From Parus major (taxonomy: Eukaryota > Chordata > Aves > Passeriformes > Paridae): a stretch of 64,000 nt of DNA. The stretch spans positions 25,821,880 to 25,885,879 of the forward strand of contig NC_031770.1 of NCBI RefSeq assembly GCF_001522545.3, read 5' to 3'. The notes under the pieces are model-generated. The model did not search any database. It was not told the DNA's origin and saw only the letters and a list, made by a program, of their open reading frames with translations. The position numbers and the translations under genes are program-made. Of this stretch, positions 24,601 to 36,600 are shown one piece after another. Each line of letters opens with the position of its first letter. Position 1 is the stretch's first letter.

Positions 24601-25587
24601 ATAGGAAATGTGTTATTGCAAAACCAATATGGCTACCAAAGTAAGTCCAAATTATTAAATTCAAACCCAAGTATGAACTAATGCAAAAATTTGAATTTGT
24701 TTGGGTCTGGAATTTTGATGTAGTTTAAGCTCTCTCCTTTTCAGTGTATAAACCTAGGGAACAATGACAGTTTTGACAATTGTTACTTACCTGGAAAGGA
24801 AGTTTACAACTTGACTTGGAAATTTCCACTATTTGTCATGCAGGAGGGGTCCTTTGTGTTCCTCCTTGGAAGCTGGACAGACTATTTCAGTACTGAACTC
24901 TATTCTTTAAACAGCGACTTTAAGAGAAGCCTGAAGTTCAACGAGTATTTCAGGAAAGTGCATACACTTTTCAATAATAAATCCATCATTAAACTTCTTG
25001 GCCTCGTGGCCTGCATCTCTTAACACTTTGTGCCATTTGTATGTGTTCTGAAAGGCTGTGGAAGGATGCTGTTGGCTGATGGGTCTGCATTAGCAAGTCC
25101 AGATTTAAGGAAGAACAGAAATTTTTTTTAATAAGATGATCAACTTGATACATAAGTCCTGAATGAATATCAAAAGAAACAAATTCATTTTGCAATGGAG
25201 TATGTATTTTTTGTTTAGAATGTAAGAAAACAAAATATATTTAATTATTTATATTTAGGCTTACATAAAGTTGTGTCATACAAGTATGGCATGAGTACAT
25301 ATGACTTTCTGAAACTTTGGAAAGATGGAAGTGTTTTCTAGTTTTTTAGATTGCTGTATCTTTTCTGATTTAATAGTTAATATGATGTAGTCATGATTTA
25401 TATTTTCTGTAGAAATTTTACAAAAATCAGCTTTGTAGGTAATTCCTCTTTCACTCAATTAATTAAATCATCAGCCAAACCTTTCCTGACTTCCTCCCTC
25501 AAGTCATAAGAAAAAGAGCAAAATTCCCTGGTTCATTTTCTCTTTTAAATTAGTCCAATAGAAGGAAATGAAATTTTCAGAGGGATC
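12621..25587. other. Unique sequence, no gene recognised
   Basis: No recognisable transposon, exon or RNA gene was found. There are only short low-complexity runs: T-rich at 16590-16625, A-rich at 18669-18690, and a tandem AATTATGTTTTTC pair near 20250-20280. All open frames are short and overlap in opposite frames without family resemblance. Parts such as 14880-15070 and 20090-20230 have balanced non-repetitive text that could be conserved non-coding DNA, which cannot be judged without alignment. Confidence 0.55.
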
Positions 25588-25690
25588 GTATGGAGGCTAC
25601 AGAGTCGGGACTGGCAGGGTCCGCACTGATATCCTCTGTGGCCTTTGGCAAGGCACCAAGCCACTTTCCACTTCAGTCTCTCTGGAGGGA
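25588..25690 (+). mobile_element. MIR-like SINE remnant
   Basis: The stretch follows the central part of the MIR/CORE-SINE consensus on the plus strand: GGCTACAGAGTCGGGACTG, then TCTGTGGCCTTTGGCAAGGC and CCACTTCAGTCTCTCTGG. These correspond to the family's ...GAGTCAGACTGCCTGGGTTC..., TGTGACCTTGGGCAAGT and CTGTGCCTCAGTTTC blocks. MIR copies predate mammals and birds splitting and survive in birds only as such scraps. No flanking duplication survives. Confidence 0.5.
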
Positions 25691-27086
25691 AAAAAAGGAC
25701 TTATACAGCTTTAGACACATCAGCTATGAGACTCTTGTACTTTTATTTCCCACAGTAGTTAAGTGAGTCCCACTCACTCTGAAAGAGGTTTCTGGCAACA
25801 CTTAGTGCTACACAATTGCCAATACTAAACCCTAACCCTTCACAGGAGGAAATTGCTCCACTGATTAAACCTGGTCCAAGCAGCATGCACTGAGTGAGAG
25901 CTGAGCAGTGACCTTAGATGGAGGAAAAGATGCAAGAAAAACTGGCAAATGCTAGGCTTCAGTCATGTTTGCAAGAGACTGCAAACTGCTCCAGGATTAC
26001 ACTGAGACAAGAAGGCAGAGTACACACTGCTCTCCTGACACAGCAAATAAAAAAAAAAAAAAAGCAAAAGGCAGCCAAACAAAGCAAAGCACCTGCAGCG
26101 TGAATTTCTGGGCTTTGGCATGAGAATTAGATCATGTTGCTTATAGGACAATAATTAGGAAGGGAGTTTCTAGGCTCATAATTAAAGAGTTAAGGGCTTA
26201 CCATCCCTGAGTTGCAGATGTATTACGTGCCATAAAAGGTGTCAAGAAAAGTTCAGGAGAGTTGTGAAGAAATCCTGCCAAAACTCATGCCCAAACACAT
26301 TTGATAATAAAATATGTGTACATGACAAGCATGTCTGACAGTTCAGTTTTCTAGACACTACACGGAGTTTTGAAGAAACATTAGATGTTGATGGATCTGC
26401 CTTTTACATTTGATAGTACAAACCAAAAGGAAAAAGGAGATAAACATTGTATAACCTAATTAATGCATTAGTGTATTAGTGTATCTTCCTCCTCATAAAC
26501 CTTGGCAGCAAACCCTTTTACTTTTAACAAAGAGCTATTTTGATCCTGTTGCAAGGAGTCCTGCTTGCTTGGTGAAAAGTAATAATATTCATTTCAGCTC
26601 TGGGTGCTTTCCTGCCCTCTCCACCAGCTTCATATTTGCTACTTGTCGAAACAAGTGATGTTCTTTCACTCCACAGGCTATAACTGAGTTTGCTAAAAAT
26701 ATCACGTGGTTCATGCACTTCATGACAAATGGTTAGTGGTGATGATAAAGCAGAGGTAACCCATAAAACCCAAAACCCAAGGCTTTGCACCCACTCAGAA
26801 ACTCCCTGAGGTGAGTCTGGAGGTGGGAACACAGATCCTCTGTTTTTACAGAGGCTGGATGGAGGATCAGGGTCCAACAAAGCAAGGCAGGCAGATCCCA
26901 CACTGACAGATAGGAGGCTGTCTTCCACTTTGCATCTTCCTGAGGTTGTCTTGTGATAAAATCTTCTCCTTCTTGCTGTAGGAGTTAACATTTTAAGTCC
27001 TTATTCTGAGTCTTTAGGCATGTGCTGAACTTTTTCTTCCTGTCTGCAGTCTCAGGAAAGTCAGTAAGACTGCTTGAAATATGTAC

Positions 27087-27121
27087 AGCCTGTACATATT
27101 GTACAATATGTAAAGCCTGTA
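27087..27121. repeat. 20-bp perfect palindrome flanked by direct repeats
   Basis: TACATATTGTACAATATGTA at 27093-27112 equals its own reverse complement. The 8-mer AGCCTGTA occurs on both sides, at 27087-27094 (overlapping the palindrome start) and 27114-27121. The arrangement could be a small inverted duplication, a cruciform-prone site, or a dimeric binding site. No larger transposon is visible around it. Confidence 0.85.
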
Positions 27122-29390
27122 TCTTTGCAGGACCTGGGAAAAGGTTAACACCAAGAGCACCCTAAGGAGGCTAACAAGATGGAGTTGCAAGCATATTTTC
27201 TCAAGAAAAGCAATTAAAAATGACATGATGTTAGAACAAGTCAGTTTAAAAAGAATAACAGAACATTCACCTGCAAGTAACCTCAGGAGACTGGTCAAGG
27301 CTTGGAGAAATAAAGCGGTCTCACAAATTGCCCAGTGTTTAACTTGAAGTCCATTTGTTAATTTTGTAAACACGGCTGCTTCCGTTTTGCACTGACACGC
27401 TATTGACAGTGAGACTTGAATCCTGCCAGGAAGGAAGTATCAGGTTTCAGGCAGCTTTGGGACGCTTCTCAAGTCTATCTTCACCTGAAGGGCTTTGGCT
27501 ATGGTTACTGACAGAATGGTGCATCTCGGGCTCCATGTGAATGAAAACCGCCTTACATTTGAGGTCTGCATTTGAGATCATGGCACAGTAGGTGCCTACA
27601 GACAGCTCAGGTGAGGAGGTTGCTCTTCCTTTTACCAGCCTTTACCCAAGGGATTTCATTTTCCCCCCCACCAGCCATACAGCAGCACCAGCTGACAGCA
27701 GATTCATGCTTTCCAGACACATTTTCCCTGGTGTGGATACAGCCAGATGGGCTAGGAGACCTTCATGTGGAACTAGGTCTGGCTTCTTCAGCCCAGCCAC
27801 ACTGCACACTGCCCTATCCAGCTGCCAGCCATCCCAATTGGTTTCTCAGTATAATTTCACTCATTGCCTGTCCCATTTGGTATAACTGTGTCCTCAATAA
27901 CATGGATGCCACTCTGGCAGTAGTGTGCTCATCACACATTCCTTCAGAAGGTGCAGTGCCATGATTTTTGAACATCTTTCCTGCTGGAGGATTAGATGCA
28001 GATTGCTCAGGATTTGAGAAATTAAATTCCACATATATGATACTGGAAACCATAGCCCCATCCCTTATTAATAGTGCAGGCAGAAAGGCACCCTAGGCAC
28101 TACTTATTTAGTATATATACCAAATAAAGAAGAAACTGGCCTGTAGACATTTTCTAGGGCACTGGGAATCCTGGTCACATCATTTCAGATTACACATAGG
28201 ACCAATTGTGCATGTTCATATGAAACACAGGCTCTTGTTAGCTTTGGTCTACTAGTTTCATATGCTAACTTCGAAGGTTAAAGTATTTTGTTTTAAAAGA
28301 ATAGAGAGTATCTGAAATCCTGAAAGTGATCTGAAATCCATCAACCCATCAGCAACTAGCGTGTCCTGGTGAGCATCACAAACCAGGAGCTAGCTCCTGA
28401 AGGTGTGTCTCCTCATGGTGAATGGGGTTATCTGTAACTGAGGTCCCCCAGGCAGCTGTGGGTGAGGTGCAGCTTCCTGTGGGTGAAAAGAAGCACCCAA
28501 GAAGCATAGGAAGGTCTGAGACATGGCAGAGTTGTACTGCAACCAGCAGAGCTCCTGCAGTCCCAGCTGGTGGTCTCCAACCACTCTCTATAAAGTCAAG
28601 GCAGTGCCATGCTGGCTGCTCAAAGCAAACCTTTTGTCAGCCACCCACTGCCATTTGTCACCTCCACACAGAGCAAGAAGGACACACTCTGTGAGGACCA
28701 TCACTAGGGGCTTTTCTATGGGTTCAGCTCAAGAAGGGGAGACTGGTCACTGTTGAGTGGTGCAAGAGAATGTATCTATGCTGTGAAAATCTTTGAGGTC
28801 TATTTCTAAAGGTAACTCAGCTGCATTTTCATTCCAATTCCCGTTTTTAAGACACACACCTATTTTCCTTTTTCTTTTTTTTTAAGTCTTCCTGCTTTCT
28901 TTATTTATACCTCAGGTGTATGTGGTATGAAGGACTAATCTTAAACATTTACAGACTGAGGTTGGTTTGTGGTATTTATTTCAATTTATTATATATTATA
29001 GTATGTTTTTGATTATATATGACAATAAATTTGCTGGAATTATAGCTCTCTGAATAATATGCTTTCATGATGTACTTGCCCTTAATTTGTGGATTTTATG
29101 GAGAGTTTATTGAGGTTGGATTTCCAGCTTTTCTTTCCACTTGCTCTTTCAATTTGTGTAAATGCATGACAGCAAAAGAAAGGGACAATATGAAAGTTTA
29201 ACAGTCACAAAAAATGATAGTTTGTCCCATGCAATAAAGCTCCAAAGAACAGTCCCACAGCAGCCTTTCCTCAGTGGCCATTTGGTGGAGACCCCCTCTA
29301 CCTTTGAATTTGTTCCCTCAGGATAAACAAAATCTTTTGACCATATGCAGGACCCAAAATGGGAATTGTGCCCAGCATGAGCAGGGAAGA

Positions 29391-29420
29391 AAAGATCAAG
29401 AGCTTTTGATCTTGATCTTT
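29391..29420. repeat. Hairpin: 10-bp perfect inverted repeat, 10-nt loop
   Basis: AAAGATCAAG at 29391-29400 pairs perfectly with CTTGATCTTT at 29411-29420, separated by AGCTTTTGAT. A further GATCAAG follows immediately at 29421-29427, so the GATCAAG word occurs three times counting both strands. There is no U-run after it that would suggest a pol III transcript and no gene beside it. Confidence 0.8.
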
Positions 29421-32400
29421 GATCAAGACTGGATGGGCCCAGCCTGGCACAGACTGGGAGGACACAGCTAGATTTACCCCATTATTGGTAGAGCGCATTC
29501 AGCAGCAGTATCCATCTTCTCCCCATGCTTTCTCACTACGGCTCAGCGCCCCATCTCTTTGCAAACACCCCTTCTGCCTTTGCCATATATGCTGAGATCA
29601 ATGAGAGGCATATAGCAACAAATGAAAGAACCTGGACTTGCAGTCCAGGCCTACATTTTTGAGTTCTTCCCAAACACTAAACACTTTCTAATTTAAACCC
29701 CTTGGTTATGGGATTTAGATAGTTTCTGAGCAGTGTTTGTTTGATTTTTCAGACCAGATAAAAAGTGTTTCAGGTTCTCAGCAAACAGGATTTGACACTG
29801 TGCTGAAAGGTAAGAGCTCGGAGGAAAGGGGGGTTTCAGCTCAGCATCACAGCTCAGATAATGAACACACAAAGCACAGTAAATAGGCCACAAGTAGAGG
29901 CAGATTGTGGCAAGAAGGAGGTAAGAAACCTACTTGAACAGAGCAGGGACCTCAATCAGTCCCTCCCCAGGCAGTGATTATGGCAGAAATGACTGAAAAG
30001 CGTGTAACAGCCGTGGCATCTGAGTCTGCCCAGACTACCTTCCTGGGCAGGTACCTTCACAGCGGCTGTCTGGTATGAGATTAAGCTGGACACATCAAAG
30101 AAACATCAAGGCAGGTAGAGCTGTGAGCTGGAGGGAGAGGATGACATAAGAAGACACCTGATACAAGAGGAGATGAGACGTACTGGAGCCTGAAGCTGAG
30201 CTCTGATGCACTGCCAGAGGGTCAGGGGGATGGAGAGAAGCCAGAACGGAAGAGACAAGAGGTATCACCTACTCACCAGTGCAGGGGGTGCTGCATCACA
30301 ATAGCTGTGGAGAGCAGACCTTGACTTTGGTCTTTCTTCTCATCTCTTCAAAGATCGTTGCTTCATATGGCCTCAAGACAACTGGGGAGCTTTACCCAAA
30401 CTGGCAAAAACAGAAAAAAAAGGAGGAGAAATGTTCAGAAAAGAGAAAATGCAGGCATTTACCAGCCCAAATTTAATTGGGCTGAAGATTCTTTGTGCCT
30501 GAAATGCTTATAACAATTTTACTATAGGTATCTTCTGACCTTAGAGAACACTCAAAATCCAAAGCAACCTAAAATTTAGCAAAGAAAATCAGACTTGCTA
30601 TAGATGTAAGAGGAGGAGTCTCTAGGGTATAAAAATATCTTAAAAAGATACACAACCCTTTTTAAAATTGTCCATAGATTTTAAAATTAATTTCTACTCA
30701 AACCTAATATATCTCTGCTGTTCTTTGCAATGGCACCATCACTGTAAAATACGATTGGGCTTTTCCCATAACCTTGTCACTGTTCACCCTCCTCACCCAG
30801 ACTCACTCTCTTTTCAGGGAATTCTGGTTTGAGATGCAAGTCTTCCCATTAAAACAACAGGAGCCAGCTGAGAAATTCGTGTTTGTTATTAGTCTAATTC
30901 AAGATTCATCACCCTACTGCCTTTTGAGAGTGAGGAGGGCGCAGCATCTATATGGGGGAATTTGCAGGGTTGTCCATGTATTGCTAAATGCCTTTTGGGC
31001 ACACAACAGGACAGGGAAGGGGAAATTATGCAGTTACTGCCTTATCTCATGAACCTTGCTTTTACTTTTCTGATATCTTCACTGAAAAGATTACATAAAA
31101 TTACTAGACTGCACAAAGACTGTAAAATGCTTTACTTTGCTCAGAAGAGGGATTACGTGTATTTTACCTTACGACACTACAGATCTCATGACACCACAGA
31201 CTGGGTGAATATTTTGGGACATCTGCACTTCTGAGCTCCTGCCTCAAGCTATTCCTCATTATTTACTGCTAACTAATGAGCAGTCAGGTGGCTGATTCTT
31301 TTAACAGAGGGCACCGTTTAGACTGCGGTATACCCTCGAGCACCATTTACCATCTCACACTTTGGTCTGGGCTTTTCATTTAAGTAAATATCTCCCTTCC
31401 TTGAAACACTGCTGGATATAACAGATAGAGAGGCAGCCATGTACCAAAATAGACGTATTTCTAAACATTTCCAGCTGCCTTTAGGGCCCATATAGTATAT
31501 GAGGTGAGATACTGTGAGGTTTCACCACACAGTAAAGAGCAGCCAAAGGGCATTTTCTAAACTTTTTTTTCCTACTGTCTTCCATTTGATGAAAGACTTG
31601 TGGTTAAACCTTTATCTTCTATAAACATTTAAAAGTAGGTTACCTTTTATTTTCATGTCTCACTTTTGTTTCATTAGAAGACAGGTTTTACTGCAGTAAT
31701 TCAGGTGATTGATACCTTGGATCACCTTCAGAAAATAGATGTTAATGATCTGTATCTATGTCTGCATTCCAGCACAGATGTGAGCACAGATGTATTTGCA
31801 TGCAAGATGCCCACAAAGCGGTGTTTCTTTCCAATGCCATTTTTTCTTTGCTTTTACATAAGGCAGCTCCCATGCACATGGTATGGACACTTCTAAGAGC
31901 AGTATTTTTGTCTGATTGCTCTCACTCTTCTCCTCCTCCCACATCTCAGCAAGTATCTCCATGCCATCCAGGCTTACTGATTTTTTTAAACAGCAGACCA
32001 TTACTGATTCTGTGGCAAACATATGGATGTGGTTCATCACCAAGAGGGTCTCCTAATTATTTTTTTTTAAAAAAAGCTCATTTTCCTTTGCTTTTTTTGA
32101 GGTACCTGGCCCTCACAGCTAGTATTCCTAAATTCTCTCTGGAAATTCCAGTCACTGAGGAAAAAAGGAAAAACACAGAGCCTGCAGTTGAACAACTATC
32201 TTCTGTAATCTTAAATGGTTATTGCAACTAGCTGCACCTCAAACTCCTGCTGCAAAAGAGCTCAAGCTCTGCCTGGTGACTTGCAGTCACTGTGCCATCA
32301 CCAACCATGGCTGCACTGCACGTCTAGCAGGACCACAGGAGAATTTCAAATGTTGGCAATTAATAACACTCCTATCTCCCAGTGAAGAAACTGTGCAGCA

Positions 32401-33470
32401 GTTGCTGTCACTGTACTCTGAATATACAGCTTGAACAGGAAGGTGGCACCAACATTTAAGTAATGCCCAAAATGTTTTTGAAAGTCAACACTGAGTTAGG
32501 CTGCGCATCTAAATGAACATTAATTATTCAGTGGAGTGATAGTTAACAATTTAATAGTAAACTCTTAAGAAAACTGAAGCTCACAAAGGAAAGCTGGAAT
32601 TATTAAAAGAGCTCAGAAAGCTATAACAACCATTAAATCTCCCTTGTCCTTAATGTTTGGGGTTTTTTTATTCCTTAGCAAGCAACCAGACTCAAAATTC
32701 AAAAGATGCCAGAAAACTATGAACTTATTTTAAATGAGCTGTGGAAATCTCCCGCTGTCCTGTGTCTCTGTCTGAAGCTATGACCTTCCTGTCCTAATGT
32801 CATGTATCTGATCGTATAAAGAAATATTTCTTAGTGCACTTCTTACATTTTACATAATAATTGATTAAAAATGCTTCATATTCCATTTCACTTAATTAAT
32901 TCACTTATGAAATTGGAGTCCAAACAAACAATGCTATAGAATATATAGTATTTTTTTTTTAAGCCTGAGGGTAATTACACAACAACCTAACAATGAGAAG
33001 TTGACCTGGAGAAAGCAGTTATTGGTGCAGACAAGGAAAAATTGCATCATTTATCTGTTAAAGAGAGATTCCTACCGAAAGCCTAAAGCATAGGAAAATG
33101 TAGGTACAACAAAACATCTGAAATACACTTTAAATTAGAAAAAATCAGCTAGAAGAGTAAAGAAAAATTAGGAAAAAAACCCAAACTAACTAAAAAGCCC
33201 CAAATGCCCAAATCTTCTTGAAACAGATCTGTGGAATGAACAGTTGCTTCTGTTTGGTAAACTAAAATACTTCTCTTAAAATAAAAAAAACACAACTTTT
33301 TATAGGAATTTCCTAAAAGAGGTAAGTCAGTCTGCTACAATGTTAATTTAAAAGGAGAGTCTGTTTTGAATGTATCCTTAGAACTGTGAAAAGCAAACTC
33401 TTTTTTCCTCAGTAAATCTCATCTCCCTTTCAAACATTCCCTCCAGTGAATAATAATGCCAAAATAACTC

Positions 33471-33623
33471 AAAAAAAAAAAAAAAAAAAAAAAAAAGGCA
33501 GGACTAGTTTTCCATCTTATTTCCTTGCAGGTTTTCTTTGGATTTTAATTCTTTAGGCTGCAGCTTATTAGATTTAATACAAAAAAAAAAAAAAAAAAAA
33601 AAAGAAAAAAAAGAAAAAAAAAA
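33471..33623. repeat. Two A-tracts 84 bp apart
   Basis: There is a run of 26 A at 33471-33496 and a 43-bp A-tract broken only by single G at 33581-33623, with 84 bp of mixed sequence between them. Retroposed sequences end in such tails on the plus strand, but no body with family resemblance precedes either tract and no flanking duplication is apparent. Slippage-grown poly-A is the alternative. Confidence 0.9.
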
Positions 33624-36600
33624 GGGTAAATCATGATGAGAAAATACAGGGAAAAGAAAAGACAAAATTTAACCCCAAGACACAAGAGACAGGTGCTTCT
33701 GCAAATGAGGTCTGGGATTTCGAACATTAATCCCTAAAGCAGCAGTTTCCTCCTTGCACTGGGAATTTAGGTTGTGATTAATTAATGGCACTTCACTTTC
33801 CTGACCTTTATTTGGAAGGTCTTTAAAAAGGCTCTACAGGGAGATACAGATTTCTCTACTGAAAGAAAAGGAAGCTGCAGATTCTCTCCCTGCTACTGTT
33901 TAACTTCATCAATTTACAATCTGTAGTTACTGAATGTTCAATTCATCAGCAGACCCAGCCAGGAGGGGCTACAGCTGGTTCAGTTGAAAGAAGTGTGGGC
34001 TGTGGGATCTATAGAATCAGTCTTATCTTGGGCCTTGGAACCTTACTGTGGTTGGATTATAAACCGACTTGGCAGAAATCATATACTCCAGAACAAAACT
34101 CTCAAGATCTTTCTCATAATGAAGGAGAAATCTTGCTAGTTCAGGAGGAAGAAAACCCATCAAGAATAGCATGGCTAATGAGACATAAGAAATGAAACAA
34201 AATTAGCCTGGCTATTTTGGTTTCTTTATTCTGTCAATGTCTTTTTATCTGAGATGAGAGAGAGAGTTCAAAAATAAAATAAAAAATCCCAAAAACAACA
34301 AAAGGAAAAGGAAAAGAAAAGGAACAGAGCTATCCAGTGATCCATATCATTCAGCAAGAAGAGAAATAAAAGCACTGGTAGTCAAATTTATGAGCCTTGA
34401 GAGATCTTGGCTGAAGTCAGTAGAGAAATACCTCCACTAAATAGTCCCCCTCCCCAGCTAATCACTAACTCCTCCTCTCCCACACTTAAGGGATGAGCTC
34501 AAAATATCAATGTTCTACTGTGAGCACAGAGTTTCTCACTCACTCTCTTTAGTGCTGATAACTGATATCACCCTCAGATAGTGCAGCTGAATATAAAAAT
34601 ATAAGTACTGGCAGCTTTCGGACCCGCCTTTTCATCAAAAAATGTGAAGAGAGGGGCAAGCTCCTAACCTACCTGGAGGAGATTTTTCACCAGAGTCCAT
34701 GTCTCTGGAGAACAGCTCACAGCAGCTCTAATTGCAACAAGGCCCAGGCAGCCATTACTTGATTTAACACACATTTAACACACACATATCTTGTGCAGGT
34801 GCCGAGGTATGGGAACACTTGTGAGAGGATTAGAGCAAAACGTGGGGAGAGAGTAAAATGGCTGCAAGCAGGGATGCATCCTGACAGTGGATTCCCTGTC
34901 TGACACAGCCAGGAGAGAAAAAGTGCAGCACTCACTAAAGCTATACTCTCTTCATGCAATTCAAGCCCAAAATGTCTTTTTATACATGCTTAGCTAAGTT
35001 CTTTTATAGGTTTGCAATATTTCCTAAACTGTTTTTTTCCTCTTCTGCATTCAGATGTAAAGTTTCTGACTATCAATTCTTCAGGAAAATTAGCAGAGCT
35101 AGCCTCTACAAAGAATAAGATGGGTAAATGAAACTCTGCACTGAACTGGACTTATAACCTGATGTGTTATTTGCTTATAAAACAGAAGAAACACTGTTAA
35201 TCTAATTTACTTTCTGTTGATGCCAACTGTTTTTAAAAAAATCTCATACTGCATGCAGAACCTGCTTCCTATTGAAATTCATGGTCACAAATAGAAATGA
35301 TACATTTCTGTTTGTATCTAGATTTGATCTTATGCAGGAGCTCATACTTTTGTACTACTCTAAGCACAAAAGCCTCTGACCTTGTAGCTATCAGATAAAC
35401 AAACTCACCCACTCTTTGCTCCTACACAAAGAAATACAAAAAAGAAGGTAAAATAACGGGCTTGTCTGGTCATTATTCTAAAGGTTTAGTTTTGCATCAG
35501 TGACTCCCAGTGATGTTCATTTCCACAGTGAAAGCAGTCCTGTTAAATGTCTAATTTCTGGTGCCAAGTCATTAATCAAAACAAAAAACAGTTATTTTTT
35601 AAAAAAATAATTGGCTTCTATCTGGAGTCGTGTTAGATCTTCTTTAATGGATAGCCTTTCAGCTTCCTGGTAGTCATCAATCTCCTTTAGAAACATCTCT
35701 TCAAAGAAATATTTTACTAAGATACTGAAGTCTTCATCTCATTGTTGCTGATCTTTGCTGGCTTCGTGGTGTAGCTAGGAATTAATTCTTTCATTTCCCT
35801 GTAAGGAAGGGAGAGACTCTGGATTTTTTGTGTACAGAGAAGGGAGGCTGTCACCCACGAGCTGGAAAAGCTGTTGGCAGTGGCAAAGCCAAGTGAAGGC
35901 TCCTTGTTGCCAGCGGGAAAATTAAAGTGTTAACATTAGTTCTGTCATAAGGTATTAAACCAATTCCTTGTTTCAGACCACTGTTATCCTGCTGAAAGGC
36001 TGAATCAGCTCAATTATTAGGCATGAGAAAACTCAGCACAGCACCAAATGTTTTGTAGGAAGAAAAGCCGTGCCATACCTTGCTTCCCTCTGCAACATAC
36101 TGTTAACTTGTTGAGGGAAAAGGTAAGTGCTGCTGCTGAGGAGATGACCCAAGTTTGGAGAGGCAGCTGTATTCCCACCTTGGAGCCAGGTCTGGTGAAG
36201 TAAATTTCCTAAACCATGCCGCTCCTCCCCTTTAGCAACAACCCTGAACTACACCCTACACTATTACACATTTCAGATCATCCCCACTTCAAGCTGCAGC
36301 ACAAAAATCCAAAGGTTAAAGTTATATGGTATCAGTCCTTTCCTTGTCATTGTCATCACAGCTACATGAGATGCTCCAAGACATTGCTCTTGTGGTTCTG
36401 AACTTTGTCTTGGGTAGGGGTGGACAGTGCTCACACTCATTTTGGCTAGCAGGAGACTGGGAACAACAGAGAACCAACCTGCCAAGAAAAATCTTCTTTG
36501 TAAAAGATCAGCTGGGCATTGCCTGCTCCTGATGGAGCCTAAACAGTTGCCTGAGAAGGCCCAGTCATGCTGGCAGGTGGTGGCTGCAAGGGAATGTCGT

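Larger units (their letters stand above)
25691..33470. other. Unique sequence with two short symmetric motifs, no gene recognised
   Basis: Apart from the palindrome at 27093 and the hairpin at 29391, nothing is recognised. Frames such as the minus-strand 155-codon one at 26524-26991 and the plus-strand ones at 27572-27964 and 31758-32231 have no family resemblance, no convincing splice context and overlapping competitors, and I read them as chance. GC-richer patches at 27570-27830 and 28400-28760 have few CpG dinucleotides and do not look like promoters. Confidence 0.55.

Noticed and set aside
25825..25840. CTAAACCCTAACCCTT, telomere-like
   Set aside because: Only about two TTAGGG-type units, so not an interstitial telomere array.
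26524..26991. 155-codon minus-strand frame
   Set aside because: No motif or homology is recognised, overlapping frames are unrelated, and there is no splice context.
31758..32231. 157-codon plus-strand frame
   Set aside because: It crosses T-rich and A-rich low-complexity sequence and reads as chance translation.
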